A stretch of DNA of 8,634 nucleotides from Chlorobiota bacterium (GTDB taxonomy: Bacteria > Bacteroidota > Bacteroidia > Bacteroidales > JAADGE01): the NCBI GenBank assembly GCA_030592825.1, contig JAUVIG010000144.1, forward strand, positions 1 through 8,634. Reading direction: 5' to 3'. Position numbers and translations under genes: made by a program. Numbering within the stretch: position 1 is the stretch's first letter; every line of letters starts with the position of its first letter. This document shows, one piece after another, positions 1 through 6,863 of this stretch. The notes beneath the pieces are model-generated. The model saw only the letters and a list, made by a program, of their open reading frames with translations, did no database searches and was not told where the DNA came from.

Positions 1-16
1 AACCCGGATGTTATGC
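1..16 (-). other. Possible half of an integron attC-like site at the left edge
   Basis: Downstream of the PIN gene, the minus strand reads GCATAAC (16-10), then ATCCG, then GGTT to the edge. This resembles an attC R'' box (RYYYAAC, with one mismatch) followed by a 5-base spacer and the start of an L'' box. It sits 21 bases past the stop codon, where attC sites lie in gene cassettes. The rest of the site is off the edge and no partner site is seen elsewhere, so this is only a hint. Confidence 0.15.
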
Positions 17-37
17 GTTTTTTGTTTTTAGGAAATA

Positions 38-532
38 TTATTTGCTCCATTTATTTATTCTTTTTTCTATTTCATTCTGCGGCAACCTGTTATTTATTTT
101 TTGTAGCAGTTTTATTTTTACGATTGCGTTTTTATAAGTCAACATTTCTGCTTTTACCAATTCATCAAAAATAAAAAAGATTCCTCTTATTTCAATTTTC
201 TTTTTATTGGCTGTTTTTCGTAAATTTTTGTCGCCTGTTAATAAGAGACCGTTAATTTTTTTTGTGTAATACAAGACGGAGCAATCCGAGACACTTAAAT
301 TTTTTGTTTGTAAATCTAATATTTCACCGTATTCATCTACTTTTGTTTCTGCTACAAATATTTTTTTAGATTCAACTAATTTATCAATTTTTGGGGATTG
401 TTCCGGATTTTTAATTTCATTAATAATAAAGTCGTTTGTATGAAATTCAAAATCTAACTCAACAAATTTTTGCAATAAATTTAAATTGGCAAGGTCTATA
501 AGTATATTTGCATCGCTCACTATTATCTTCAT
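38..532 (-). CDS. PIN-domain RNase-like protein, probable toxin (DUF3368-like)
   Basis: A 164-residue protein with the PIN fold acidic set in the expected places: D7 in the first strand (IIVSDANILIDLA), E39 in the helix NEI, D83 in SVSDCSVLYYT and D101 in LLTGDKNLRKTA. PIN proteins of this kind are Mg-dependent ribonucleases and are usually toxins held in check by a co-transcribed antitoxin. The length and the C-terminal helix-rich tail resemble the DUF3368 branch more than the roughly 130-residue VapC. It starts 10 bases after the stop of the HTH-ImmA gene, with a weak AAAGA before the ATG, so the two are almost certainly co-transcribed and this gene is second. PIN fold: seen in sequence. 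Toxin role: inferred from family and context. The RNA target is unknown. An alternative is a nuclease effector working with the upstream methyltransferase. Confidence 0.82.
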   Translation of the reverse strand: MKIIVSDANILIDLANLNLLQKFVELDFEFHTNDFIINEIKNPEQSPKIDKLVESKKIFVAETKVDEYGEILDLQTKNLSVSDCSVLYYTKKINGLLLTGDKNLRKTANKKKIEIRGIFFIFDELVKAEMLTYKNAIVKIKLLQKINNRLPQNEIEKRINKWSK

Positions 533-542
533 TCTTTATTGC

Positions 543-1598
543 TTATATTAATGCCATTTTTTTACTTATACTTGAAATGTCAATATTTAAAAATGCCGAT
601 GCTTTGCTTATTGATATAATTTCCTGCGAAAGTGCCTTATATACAAGCCTGTCGAAACGTTCTGAAAATTCATTACCGGCAAACCGTTCCTTATCTGTAG
701 TTTTCTTTAATTCTGAATTTTTATTTCTTTGAATATAAAAAGATTGCTTTCTGTATTCCGAAATAATCCCCAAATCTGCAAGACGATATATTTGTGCCGA
801 TATGCTTATACCAAATTGTTTTTGGAAATTTATTAATTCATTTATGCTTATTTTAATTCGCTGTTTTCCTATTTCTTTGTATATTATTTCTTCGGGCAAC
901 AACATTGCTCCGGAAAATCTGTTACATAATTTTTCTTCTTCTTTTTCGGTAAAATTATTATCAATATTTAATAATAAATGACCAAGTTCATGAAATAAAG
1001 TAAAGCGTTTTCGTTCTATTTCAAAACTTTTATTGATTACAATTACCGGATATTTATCATTTATAAAAGTTGATAATCCATCAAATAATTTTTGGTCGGA
1101 CTCATCAATTTCTACAACTTTAATTTCATGCGATTCAAGTAATGAAATTATGTTGTGAATAGGGTCGTTGCCTATTTTCCACGATTTGCGTAATTGTATT
1201 GCGACTTCTTCTACATCTTCAAATGATTTAATTTTTATGCTTTTAACCGGATTTAAAAACTCTGATTTTACGGAAAGTATATTTTCAATAGAAAGATAAT
1301 TTTCCATTTTATTTAAAATCTTTGCTTTTATTCCGCCAATTTTACTTTTGGAATATTTTGATTTTTTACGAAATTTTACGTTCTCCAAAGATACACTTGA
1401 AGCTTGAAAAAAATAATCGGGATTTACGTCAAGAATGTTCGAAAGTTTAATAAGTTTGGGGCTGTCAGGCATTGATTTGGCATGTTCGTATTTATTTATC
1501 ATTTGTTTGCTTACACCAAGTCTCTCTGCAAGAAATTGCATTGAAAAACCTTTAATTTTTCGAGCATTTTTTAGTCTGTATGCAAATATTTCTTTCAT
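543..1598 (-). CDS. XRE-family HTH regulator fused to ImmA/IrrE zinc peptidase, probable antitoxin
   Basis: A 351-residue protein in three parts. Residues 5-65 are an XRE-type helix-turn-helix (FLAERLGVSKQMINKYE), expected to bind operator DNA. Residues about 120-285 are an ImmA/IrrE-type metallopeptidase domain with the HEXXH motif at 203-207 (FTLFHELGHLLL). It is followed by an acidic stretch near 220-222 that likely gives the third zinc ligand, and by the family signature NRFSGAMLLP. Residues about 308-348 form a helical tail (LVYKALSQEIISISKASAFL) that resembles UPF0175-type antitoxins, which pair with PIN/DUF3368 toxins. The next gene is such a PIN protein, 10 bases downstream. Inferred role: autorepressor and antitoxin, with the peptidase perhaps controlling repressor or antitoxin turnover. 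The operator-like repeats upstream support autoregulation. Catalytic residues look intact, but activity is not shown by sequence. Confidence 0.88.
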   Translation of the reverse strand: MKEIFAYRLKNARKIKGFSMQFLAERLGVSKQMINKYEHAKSMPDSPKLIKLSNILDVNPDYFFQASSVSLENVKFRKKSKYSKSKIGGIKAKILNKMENYLSIENILSVKSEFLNPVKSIKIKSFEDVEEVAIQLRKSWKIGNDPIHNIISLLESHEIKVVEIDESDQKLFDGLSTFINDKYPVIVINKSFEIERKRFTLFHELGHLLLNIDNNFTEKEEEKLCNRFSGAMLLPEEIIYKEIGKQRIKISINELINFQKQFGISISAQIYRLADLGIISEYRKQSFYIQRNKNSELKKTTDKERFAGNEFSERFDRLVYKALSQEIISISKASAFLNIDISSISKKMALI

Positions 1599-1612
1599 AT
1601 CTTATATTTTTT

Positions 1613-1650
1613 GGTTTACAAAACTATCATAAAGTTACAAAAAGTAAACC
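1613..1650 (-). promoter_or_regulatory. Promoter with overlapping operator-like inverted repeats for the HTH-ImmA/PIN pair
   Basis: Read on the minus strand, TAGTTTTG (1626-1619) fits the Bacteroidota -7 element TAnnTTTG, with TTTA about 18 bases upstream as a weak -33. The same bases lie in symmetric sequence. The plus strand has GTTTACAAAAC (1614-1624, arms GTTT/AAAC) and TTAC-N5-GTAA (1635-1647). The outer arms GGTTTAC (1613-1619) and GTAAACC (1644-1650) form a 7-base inverted repeat. A further TGTAAAC half-site lies at 1671-1677, across the end of the methyltransferase gene. An XRE protein binding here would block its own promoter. Repeats are seen; operator function is inferred. Confidence 0.45.
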
Positions 1651-1677
1651 GAAAAAGCAAATTATTTTCTTGTAAAC

Positions 1678-3324
1678 TTAAAATCGTGAAATATCACGCG
1701 GTATTTTTTTGAAAATTATATTATTCTTATCCAAAAATTCTTTGCTTAACAGACAATTATCAGCATAAATAATGTATTGTTCAGTTTTTTGTTTAATGGT
1801 TTTTAAAAAATCATAATCAAGTGCTGTAAGCTTTTCTTTTATGTAATAAAAATAATATCCGGCATCATTATAATGTCCTAATAAATATGGGTTTGCATTT
1901 TTTGAAGTTTCAATATTTTGCCCTGTTTCCGAATAATAAACATACTCACGAATTTTTTCGGTTTTTACTTTTTCGTTCAACATATTATTTTCATCAAACA
2001 GAGCTTCACCTAATTCATAATAATCAAAACTGCCTCCGGTTCCTTCTGTTTTATTTTTCCCTTCTCCATATCCTTTCATAACTCGTTTAACACGTTCTGC
2101 TGTAATATCGTCTGCATAATCTTCCATTTCTACAAGTATAAATTTACGATTTCCGTTGTCTTTTTTGTTTAGGTTTAATACAGCGTGTGCAGTTGTACCG
2201 CTTCCGGCAAATGAGTCTAAAATAATATCATTACTGATTACAATCTGACTAATTAAAGATTCAATTAATGAAATTGGTTTGGAATAATCAAAAGCTTTAT
2301 ATCCAAAAATTTTTTGAATCTCTTTTGTTCCTTCTGTATTTAATCCAGATTTCAGAACAGTTTTATCACCTAATGTTTTACTAGCTTTGGAGTCTATCCA
2401 AGTAGAAATTGGATTTATACTACTTTTAAGATTTTTTAAATATCTTTTACGCATAGGTCTTTTATTTGTATCATCCGGAAATATGATTTGACCATCATTA
2501 ATTAAATCATTCATACTTTCTGGAATATATGACCAGACTCTTGAAGGATTTGATTTATATACTTTTTTGGTTTTAGGATCAACTAAATCATAAAATTGAT
2601 TTGGTCTTTGATCTTTTGTCATACCAACAGTTAAATCTCCAAGAGTCCATGGGCCATTAGAATCATTATCAGGATTCTTATAATTTTCATAATCTTTATC
2701 TATACCCCTAAACACAAAGTGCCTTGATTTGGAATAACATAATACATACTCATGATCAACAGAAACATTATTAGTTGATAATTGTGAAGATGCCCGCCTT
2801 TTCCACACAAATTGAGATAAAAAGGATGATCTACCAAAAATGTCATCACACAATAATTTTAAATTAAAAACCTCATTATCATCAATAGAGATAAATATTA
2901 AACCATTATGAGACAGTAGCTTATAGAGTATTCTTAAACGAGGATACATCATGTTGAGCCATTTATCATGCCTTGTTAGGTCTTCGCTTTCTTTTCCTAC
3001 AACTTTTCCTAACCAATTTTTTATTTTCGGATGGTTTACATTATCGTTATATACCCAACTTTCATTTCCTGTATTATAAGGAGGGTCAATGTATATGAGT
3101 TTGATTTTTCCTTCGTATTCCGGAAGTAAGCTTTTAAGGGCTTCAAGATTATCACCGTGAATTATTTTATTGCCTGAAAGTTCCTTATTATCTTCTTTAA
3201 AATCCCCCTTGCCCCCTTTTGAAAAGGGGGAATTAAAAGTGTATTTATGTTCTAATACCTTATACGGAACATCCAAATGATGGTTTATAACTTTTTCTTT
3301 TCCAATCCAATGTAGTGTAGGCAT
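1678..3324 (-). CDS. Site-specific DNA methyltransferase, beta class, type III Mod-like
   Basis: A 548-residue, probably adenine-N6, DNA methyltransferase using S-adenosylmethionine. The catalytic motif IV DPPYNTG is at 80-86, preceded by NKIIHGDNLEALKSLLPEY (52-70). The SAM-binding motif I, ILDSFAGSGTTAHAVL, is at 368-383. Catalytic-before-SAM order defines the beta class seen in type III Mod subunits. Residues about 165-345 between them are the likely target-recognition region. The N-terminus (HWIGKEKVINHHLDVPY) and the ending FKKIPRDISRF are those I expect for full-length members, so the gene looks complete. Odd feature: residues about 29-43 (FNSPFSKGGKGDFK) are encoded by a REP-like palindrome in a variable segment between conserved blocks. 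No Res helicase-nuclease partner follows; the next gene, 79 bases on, is the HTH-ImmA protein. It is either a solitary methyltransferase or part of a system extending past the left edge. Recognition sequence cannot be read from this. Confidence 0.9.
   Translation of the reverse strand: MPTLHWIGKEKVINHHLDVPYKVLEHKYTFNSPFSKGGKGDFKEDNKELSGNKIIHGDNLEALKSLLPEYEGKIKLIYIDPPYNTGNESWVYNDNVNHPKIKNWLGKVVGKESEDLTRHDKWLNMMYPRLRILYKLLSHNGLIFISIDDNEVFNLKLLCDDIFGRSSFLSQFVWKRRASSQLSTNNVSVDHEYVLCYSKSRHFVFRGIDKDYENYKNPDNDSNGPWTLGDLTVGMTKDQRPNQFYDLVDPKTKKVYKSNPSRVWSYIPESMNDLINDGQIIFPDDTNKRPMRKRYLKNLKSSINPISTWIDSKASKTLGDKTVLKSGLNTEGTKEIQKIFGYKAFDYSKPISLIESLISQIVISNDIILDSFAGSGTTAHAVLNLNKKDNGNRKFILVEMEDYADDITAERVKRVMKGYGEGKNKTEGTGGSFDYYELGEALFDENNMLNEKVKTEKIREYVYYSETGQNIETSKNANPYLLGHYNDAGYYFYYIKEKLTALDYDFLKTIKQKTEQYIIYADNCLLSKEFLDKNNIIFKKIPRDISRF
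3201..3234. repeat. REP-like G/C-run palindrome inside the methyltransferase gene
   Basis: An island of C and G runs in otherwise AT-rich DNA: a CCCCC run (3204-3208), a second CCCCCTTTT (3212-3220), one central base, then AAAAGGGGG (3222-3230), a perfect 9-base inverted repeat. From memory, this type of element (AATCCCCCTT...CCCCCTTT..AAAGGGGGAATT) is a dispersed palindrome found in many copies in diverse bacterial genomes. When inside a gene it is read as peptides like SPFSKGGKGDF. Here it is in frame and open, adding about 11-14 residues at the N-terminal side of the catalytic domain. Confidence 0.7.
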
Positions 3325-3357
3325 ATTTTTTAATAATATTAATATCTGAATATTTTA

Positions 3358-3386
3358 CAAATATAAACGATATTTTAAACATCAAG
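3358..3386 (-). promoter_or_regulatory. Putative promoter of the methyltransferase gene
   Basis: On the minus strand, TATATTTG (3365-3358) matches the Bacteroidota -7 element TAnnTTTG exactly. A CTTG (3386-3383) lies 17 bases upstream as a weak -33. Transcription would begin near 3351, leaving a leader of about 27 bases. No clear Shine-Dalgarno sequence is present, which is normal in this phylum. Confidence 0.4.
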
Positions 3387-3408
3387 ATGAATTATTTTTA
3401 TAGTTCTT

Positions 3409-3440
3409 TTTGTGAAATTTTACTAAACTTTGTATCTTTA
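3409..3440 (+). promoter_or_regulatory. Putative promoter of the MuiA-like gene
   Basis: TTTG (3409-3412), a 20-base spacer and TATCTTTA (3433-3440) fit the Bacteroidota promoter pattern with one mismatch in the -7 element. Just downstream, 3444-3454 is a perfect 11-base palindrome, TGTAACTTACA, near the expected start of transcription. It could be an operator but may be chance. The promoter is divergent from that of the methyltransferase within a 157-base intergenic region. Confidence 0.4.
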
Positions 3441-3481
3441 TTGTGTAACTTACAAAATATTAATTATAAAATTTCAGACAA

Positions 3482-5152
3482 ATGAAAAAATTGATTCTAT
3501 TATCAGCACTCTTAATATTTATTCTTCCGTCTTTAAAAGCGCAAGATATTAAAGAGAAAAAAATCGGGACTACTATAAGTTCCGCAGTGATCTACCTCAC
3601 CGGTGCAGAAATTATTCGCAACAAAAAAATTAATATTAATTCCGGTAAAACACGTTTAATTTTTAAAGATTTATCTTCAAAATTAGATTCTAAAAGCATA
3701 CGAATAACAACAAATAACGATGTTGATATTCTCGGTATTTCAAGTAAAATAAATTATTTAACAAAAAAAGAGGATCTGCCGAATATTAAAAAACTTAAGG
3801 ATTCTCTTAAACTAATAACCCGACAAATACAAGATATAGCTGATGAAGCGGATGCATATAGTGTTGAAAAACAAATGTTGCTGAAAAACACATCCATAGG
3901 CGGACAGGATAACGGTGTCAGTATTTCCGAACTGAAACAAGCCTCCGATTTCTACAGGAATAAAATTATTGAAATTAATTCAAAAATATCACAATTAAAT
4001 CGAAAAAAATCAAAATTAAATCTGTCAACACAAAGAATTCAAAACCAATTGAATGAATTAAATGCAAATACTAATTACTCACGTTCGGAAATATCAATAT
4101 TAGTATCTTCGGATGTTGCAGTTTCAACAAATATTGAATTAAAGTATATTGTTAATGATGCAGGTTGGTCTCCTTCTTATGATATTAAAGCAATTGATAC
4201 AGATAAACCCGTAAAGCTCGAATATCGAGCAAAAGTTTATAATAATACCGGTATTGATTGGAATAATCTTAAAATAAAATTATCTACTGCCGATCCTAAT
4301 TTAAGTGTATCTAAACCAATTTTAAAACCTTGGTATTTAAGATATCAAACATACAGTTATGAAAAACAGATATTTCAAGGCGAAGGATATATGCAAAACA
4401 GAATTGTCAGTGAAACCAATATGCCGAGAACTTCAAGAGATGAGTTCGGGGGTCTTGGTGAAGGTAATGAGAGTGTAATAATTTCAGGTGAATTCTCCGA
4501 GACTGCTGTTCCGGAATTAAGTGCAGAGTTCAATATCAAAAAAACATACAGCATACCTTCGGATGACAAACCGTATCTTGTTGATATCAGTGAACATGAA
4601 TTACCTGCAACATATCGTCATTTTGCAGTTACAAAATTAGATAAAGATGTATTTTTGTTAGCAAGGATAAGCGGTTGGCAAGACCTTAACTTGATTGAAG
4701 GACCGGCAAACGTATATTACTCGGGAACATATTTGGGGCAATCATTTATTTATACCCGAAATGTCAGTGATACCTTAGACCTCTCATTAGGCAGAGACGG
4801 AAAAGTTTTGGTTACAAGAACTAAAATGAAAAAATTCAGCAGTACTCAATTTGTGGGTAACAAACGAAAAGAAACAATGACCTACCAATTAACAGCTAAA
4901 AATAACAGAAAGAGCAATATAACTATTCAAATATTGGATCAATTGCCAATTTCACAAACTGATGAAATTGAAGTTAAAGTTCTTGAAATATCAGGTGCCG
5001 AACAAAATGAAACAACCGGAGAATTAAAATGGGAGTTCAATTTGAAACCGGGAGAATCCAAGAAGTTATTACTTTCATTTGAGATTAAATATCCTAAAAA
5101 CAAACAAATAGAAATTCAAAAAAAGAAATCAAAACAAGTTAGGTATTTTTGA
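3482..5152 (+). CDS. Exported DUF4140/DUF4139 protein, mucoidy-inhibitor MuiA family
   Basis: A 556-residue protein with a signal peptide (residues 1-20, MKKLILLSALLIFILPSLKA, likely cut before QD), so it should reach the periplasm or cell surface. Residues about 32-95 fit DUF4140 (SAVIYLTGAEIIR is the typical start). Residues about 100-195 are a charged helical, coiled-coil-like segment with many K, N and Q. From about 203 to the end is DUF4139, with the family pattern GWSPSYDI (228-235) and VYNNTGIDWNNLKIKLSTADP (252-272), ending in a beta-rich segment (WEFNLKPGESKKLLLSFEI). Length is normal for the family. The name mucoidy inhibitor comes from an early report; the biochemical role is unknown. 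It is transcribed alone: own promoter upstream, terminator right after. Membership of the family is confident; function is not. Confidence 0.9.
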   Translation: MKKLILLSALLIFILPSLKAQDIKEKKIGTTISSAVIYLTGAEIIRNKKININSGKTRLIFKDLSSKLDSKSIRITTNNDVDILGISSKINYLTKKEDLPNIKKLKDSLKLITRQIQDIADEADAYSVEKQMLLKNTSIGGQDNGVSISELKQASDFYRNKIIEINSKISQLNRKKSKLNLSTQRIQNQLNELNANTNYSRSEISILVSSDVAVSTNIELKYIVNDAGWSPSYDIKAIDTDKPVKLEYRAKVYNNTGIDWNNLKIKLSTADPNLSVSKPILKPWYLRYQTYSYEKQIFQGEGYMQNRIVSETNMPRTSRDEFGGLGEGNESVIISGEFSETAVPELSAEFNIKKTYSIPSDDKPYLVDISEHELPATYRHFAVTKLDKDVFLLARISGWQDLNLIEGPANVYYSGTYLGQSFIYTRNVSDTLDLSLGRDGKVLVTRTKMKKFSSTQFVGNKRKETMTYQLTAKNNRKSNITIQILDQLPISQTDEIEVKVLEISGAEQNETTGELKWEFNLKPGESKKLLLSFEIKYPKNKQIEIQKKKSKQVRYF

Positions 5153-5171
5153 TAACATCTGCTATAAAAGC

Positions 5172-5203
5172 AAAGAGCACGAATATATTCGTGCTCTTTT
5201 TTT
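5172..5203 (+). terminator. Rho-independent terminator after the MuiA-like gene
   Basis: A perfect 28-base palindrome at 5172-5199 (AAAGAGCACGAATA and its exact reverse complement) followed by a T run ending at 5203. It lies 19 bases after the MuiA-like stop codon. On the minus strand the hairpin is followed by TTTGCTTTTA, a weaker T-rich stretch. It may therefore also end transcription of the convergent lipoprotein gene. Confidence 0.88.
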
Positions 5204-5215
5204 ATAAAATTATTT

Positions 5216-5284
5216 TTATGATAAAAAGAACACAAGAATTCCGGTTAAAACAGCAGTCAACATTGCAAGTACAATTAATATCAT
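5216..5284 (-). CDS. Doubtful 22-residue membrane micro-ORF
   Basis: Between the terminator and the lipoprotein stop, the minus strand reads a 22-residue peptide, almost wholly hydrophobic (MILIVLAMLTAVLTGILVFF, then LS and stop), that would span the membrane once. The same frame stays open upstream without an ATG and encodes a lysine-rich stretch (KYNNLPKKETKSKG), giving a positive-inside plus helix layout. It lies 40 bases downstream of the lipoprotein stop and would share its transcript. No ribosome-binding site or recognised family supports it; AT-rich DNA makes such peptides by chance. Confidence 0.2.
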   Translation of the reverse strand: MILIVLAMLTAVLTGILVFFLS

Positions 5285-5324
5285 CCCTTTACTCTTTGTT
5301 TCTTTTTTCGGTAAGTTATTGTAC

Positions 5325-6725
5325 TTAAAAATTAATGCTAAAAACAGTTTCGAAAGTAGATATTTCCGGTATAGGCGTATATTTTAAACTTACATCATAA
5401 TTTCCGGATGTTAAACCGGGAAAAGGAGTACTAAGCAAATTAATCATCCAAGGATCAGTATTATAGTTAGGGTGGTTATTGACTTGTACATTTAAATCTT
5501 GTTTATCTAGATACATATAATAAACCATTTTATTTCTTATAGTAATCTGCGATATATCAGTGATTCTCGGAGCATCATTGTTAGTGATTTGTTCGTCGGT
5601 TAGGAAAATATCTGTTTCAGGAACATTTTCCTTTGTAAGACAATTTAAGGGAGGAATTCCTAATGGTTCTGCGGGTCGCTCTAATTCAATTCCTGAATTA
5701 GGATAACCTTCATATATTAACGGATATATTTGATTTTGATACCAATCATTATTAGTCATAGCTCTAAGGCTCACTAAATTCGATATTTCATAAATATCAA
5801 AAAACTCTTCTTCTTCATGAATATTAATTCCTATTTCATGAATTCCGTTTAAAATAGGAATTGACCAACCTGTAGACAGATTAAAAGAGTCCCATTTCTC
5901 CTCAAATGTATTATACATACTTGTTCTGAAATACAACTCATATATTGTCTTATCTTCTTTTGTTATATCATTTAACTGAATAAAAGTAAGTTTATATATT
6001 GTTTCATTTAAGAGTTGTGTTCCGGGTATCGGAAACGAAAACAAAGATTCATTTTCATCAAAGTCCATATTTACTTCAATATCATCAAGTCCCGGACTTG
6101 AAAATTCGGCAATAAAGCTTGCAGATTTTGATTTAATAAAATCATTTTCAGCTTTCTTTAATCTCAGATAACCGGTTACGCTTTCATCTTTAAGAAAATG
6201 ATATTGCCTGTCAACAGGATAACTATTTTCAATCTTATCAGCATTGATATTGCCAAGTTCTGTTTCAAAATATCCGGAATATTCATTATTTAAATTGCCG
6301 TTTTCATATTTCATCCAAACATCATCTTCAAGAAACTCATAATGTGTAAATATGTTAATTTGATAAGTTTCATTAACATCAAAGTGTCCCTCTGGAATAA
6401 AATATGCACATGTTTTATCTTCACAAATCACTGTTTCTCCAACAAGCCTTAAACCATTGTTGCTTATTGTAAATGAGTCTAAATGTGCTTGATACAAAAA
6501 CCCTTCGTTATCTGTAAATATTGAATCAATTGGAAGAGTAAAATTAACAACAGGTTGATTAAAAATATCAACCAAGTCTCCGTCGAAAGGTTCTGTGTTT
6601 AATATTATACTTTCATCTATATTAAAAAAATTTATAACTTTTATAATTTCTTCATTTTCTTTTTTACATTGAATGCTCAAAGACAAAAAAACCACAATAA
6701 AAATGATATATTTAATTTCTCTCAT
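5325..6725 (-). CDS. Putative lipoprotein with Ig-like domain(s), unknown function
   Basis: A 466-residue protein. The N-terminus has a hydrophobic signal (residues 4-18) followed by Cys20 (FLSLSIQCKKENEE). This looks like a lipoprotein signal, although Gln just before the cysteine is unusual and lowers certainty. Residues about 45-135 read as a beta-rich Ig-like domain of the Big_5/SbsA type (FNQPVVNFTLPIDS ... CAYFIPEGHFDVNETYQINIF). A second similar beta-rich domain seems to lie at about 165-270 (SASFIAEFSSPGL ... GTQLLNETIYKLTF). The remainder is acidic, beta-rich and not recognised. There is no T9SS-type C-terminal domain that I can see. It stands alone, convergent with the MuiA-like gene and divergent from rpsP. 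Likely anchored in the outer membrane; substrate or partner unknown. Confidence 0.72.
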   Translation of the reverse strand: MREIKYIIFIVVFLSLSIQCKKENEEIIKVINFFNIDESIILNTEPFDGDLVDIFNQPVVNFTLPIDSIFTDNEGFLYQAHLDSFTISNNGLRLVGETVICEDKTCAYFIPEGHFDVNETYQINIFTHYEFLEDDVWMKYENGNLNNEYSGYFETELGNINADKIENSYPVDRQYHFLKDESVTGYLRLKKAENDFIKSKSASFIAEFSSPGLDDIEVNMDFDENESLFSFPIPGTQLLNETIYKLTFIQLNDITKEDKTIYELYFRTSMYNTFEEKWDSFNLSTGWSIPILNGIHEIGINIHEEEEFFDIYEISNLVSLRAMTNNDWYQNQIYPLIYEGYPNSGIELERPAEPLGIPPLNCLTKENVPETDIFLTDEQITNNDAPRITDISQITIRNKMVYYMYLDKQDLNVQVNNHPNYNTDPWMINLLSTPFPGLTSGNYDVSLKYTPIPEISTFETVFSINF

Positions 6726-6751
6726 AAAACAGTATTTTATTATTTATTCGG

Positions 6752-6784
6752 CAAAATTAACCTTTTTTTAATAATCTTGTCAAA
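6752..6784 (-). promoter_or_regulatory. Putative promoter of the lipoprotein gene
   Basis: On the minus strand, TAATTTTG (6759-6752) matches TAnnTTTG exactly and TTTG (6784-6781) lies 21 bases upstream, a good Bacteroidota promoter. The predicted start is near 6745, about 20 bases before the ATG. It is back to back with the rpsP promoter, separated by about 14 bases. Confidence 0.5.
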
Positions 6785-6798
6785 ACATTTAAAATACA

Positions 6799-6829
6799 TT
6801 TGCTTGAAAAAAATAAAGATTTACCTTTG
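6799..6829 (+). promoter_or_regulatory. Promoter of the rpsP-rimM-xth operon
   Basis: TTTG (6799-6802), a 19-base spacer and TACCTTTG (6822-6829) match the Bacteroidota housekeeping consensus exactly. Transcription would begin near 6836, with an AT-rich leader of about 28 bases before the rpsP ATG and no obvious Shine-Dalgarno. Confidence 0.65.
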
Positions 6830-6863
6830 CAGTCATTTTTTAATTAACTAAATAAATTTAAAC

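Noticed and set aside
2240..2960. Possible recent swap of the methyltransferase target-recognition region from another source
   Set aside because: Codon choice looks slightly different by eye, but I could not find a clear boundary or a composition shift beyond what AT-rich genes show.
5204..5340. A frameshift joining the lipoprotein C-terminus to the hydrophobic frame downstream
   Set aside because: The lipoprotein ends in a natural beta-strand and stop codon, and no homopolymer suggests a slip that would make the fusion sensible.
6836..6863. A ribosomal-protein leader structure upstream of rpsP
   Set aside because: The leader is only about 28 bases, nearly all A and T, and forms no convincing hairpin.
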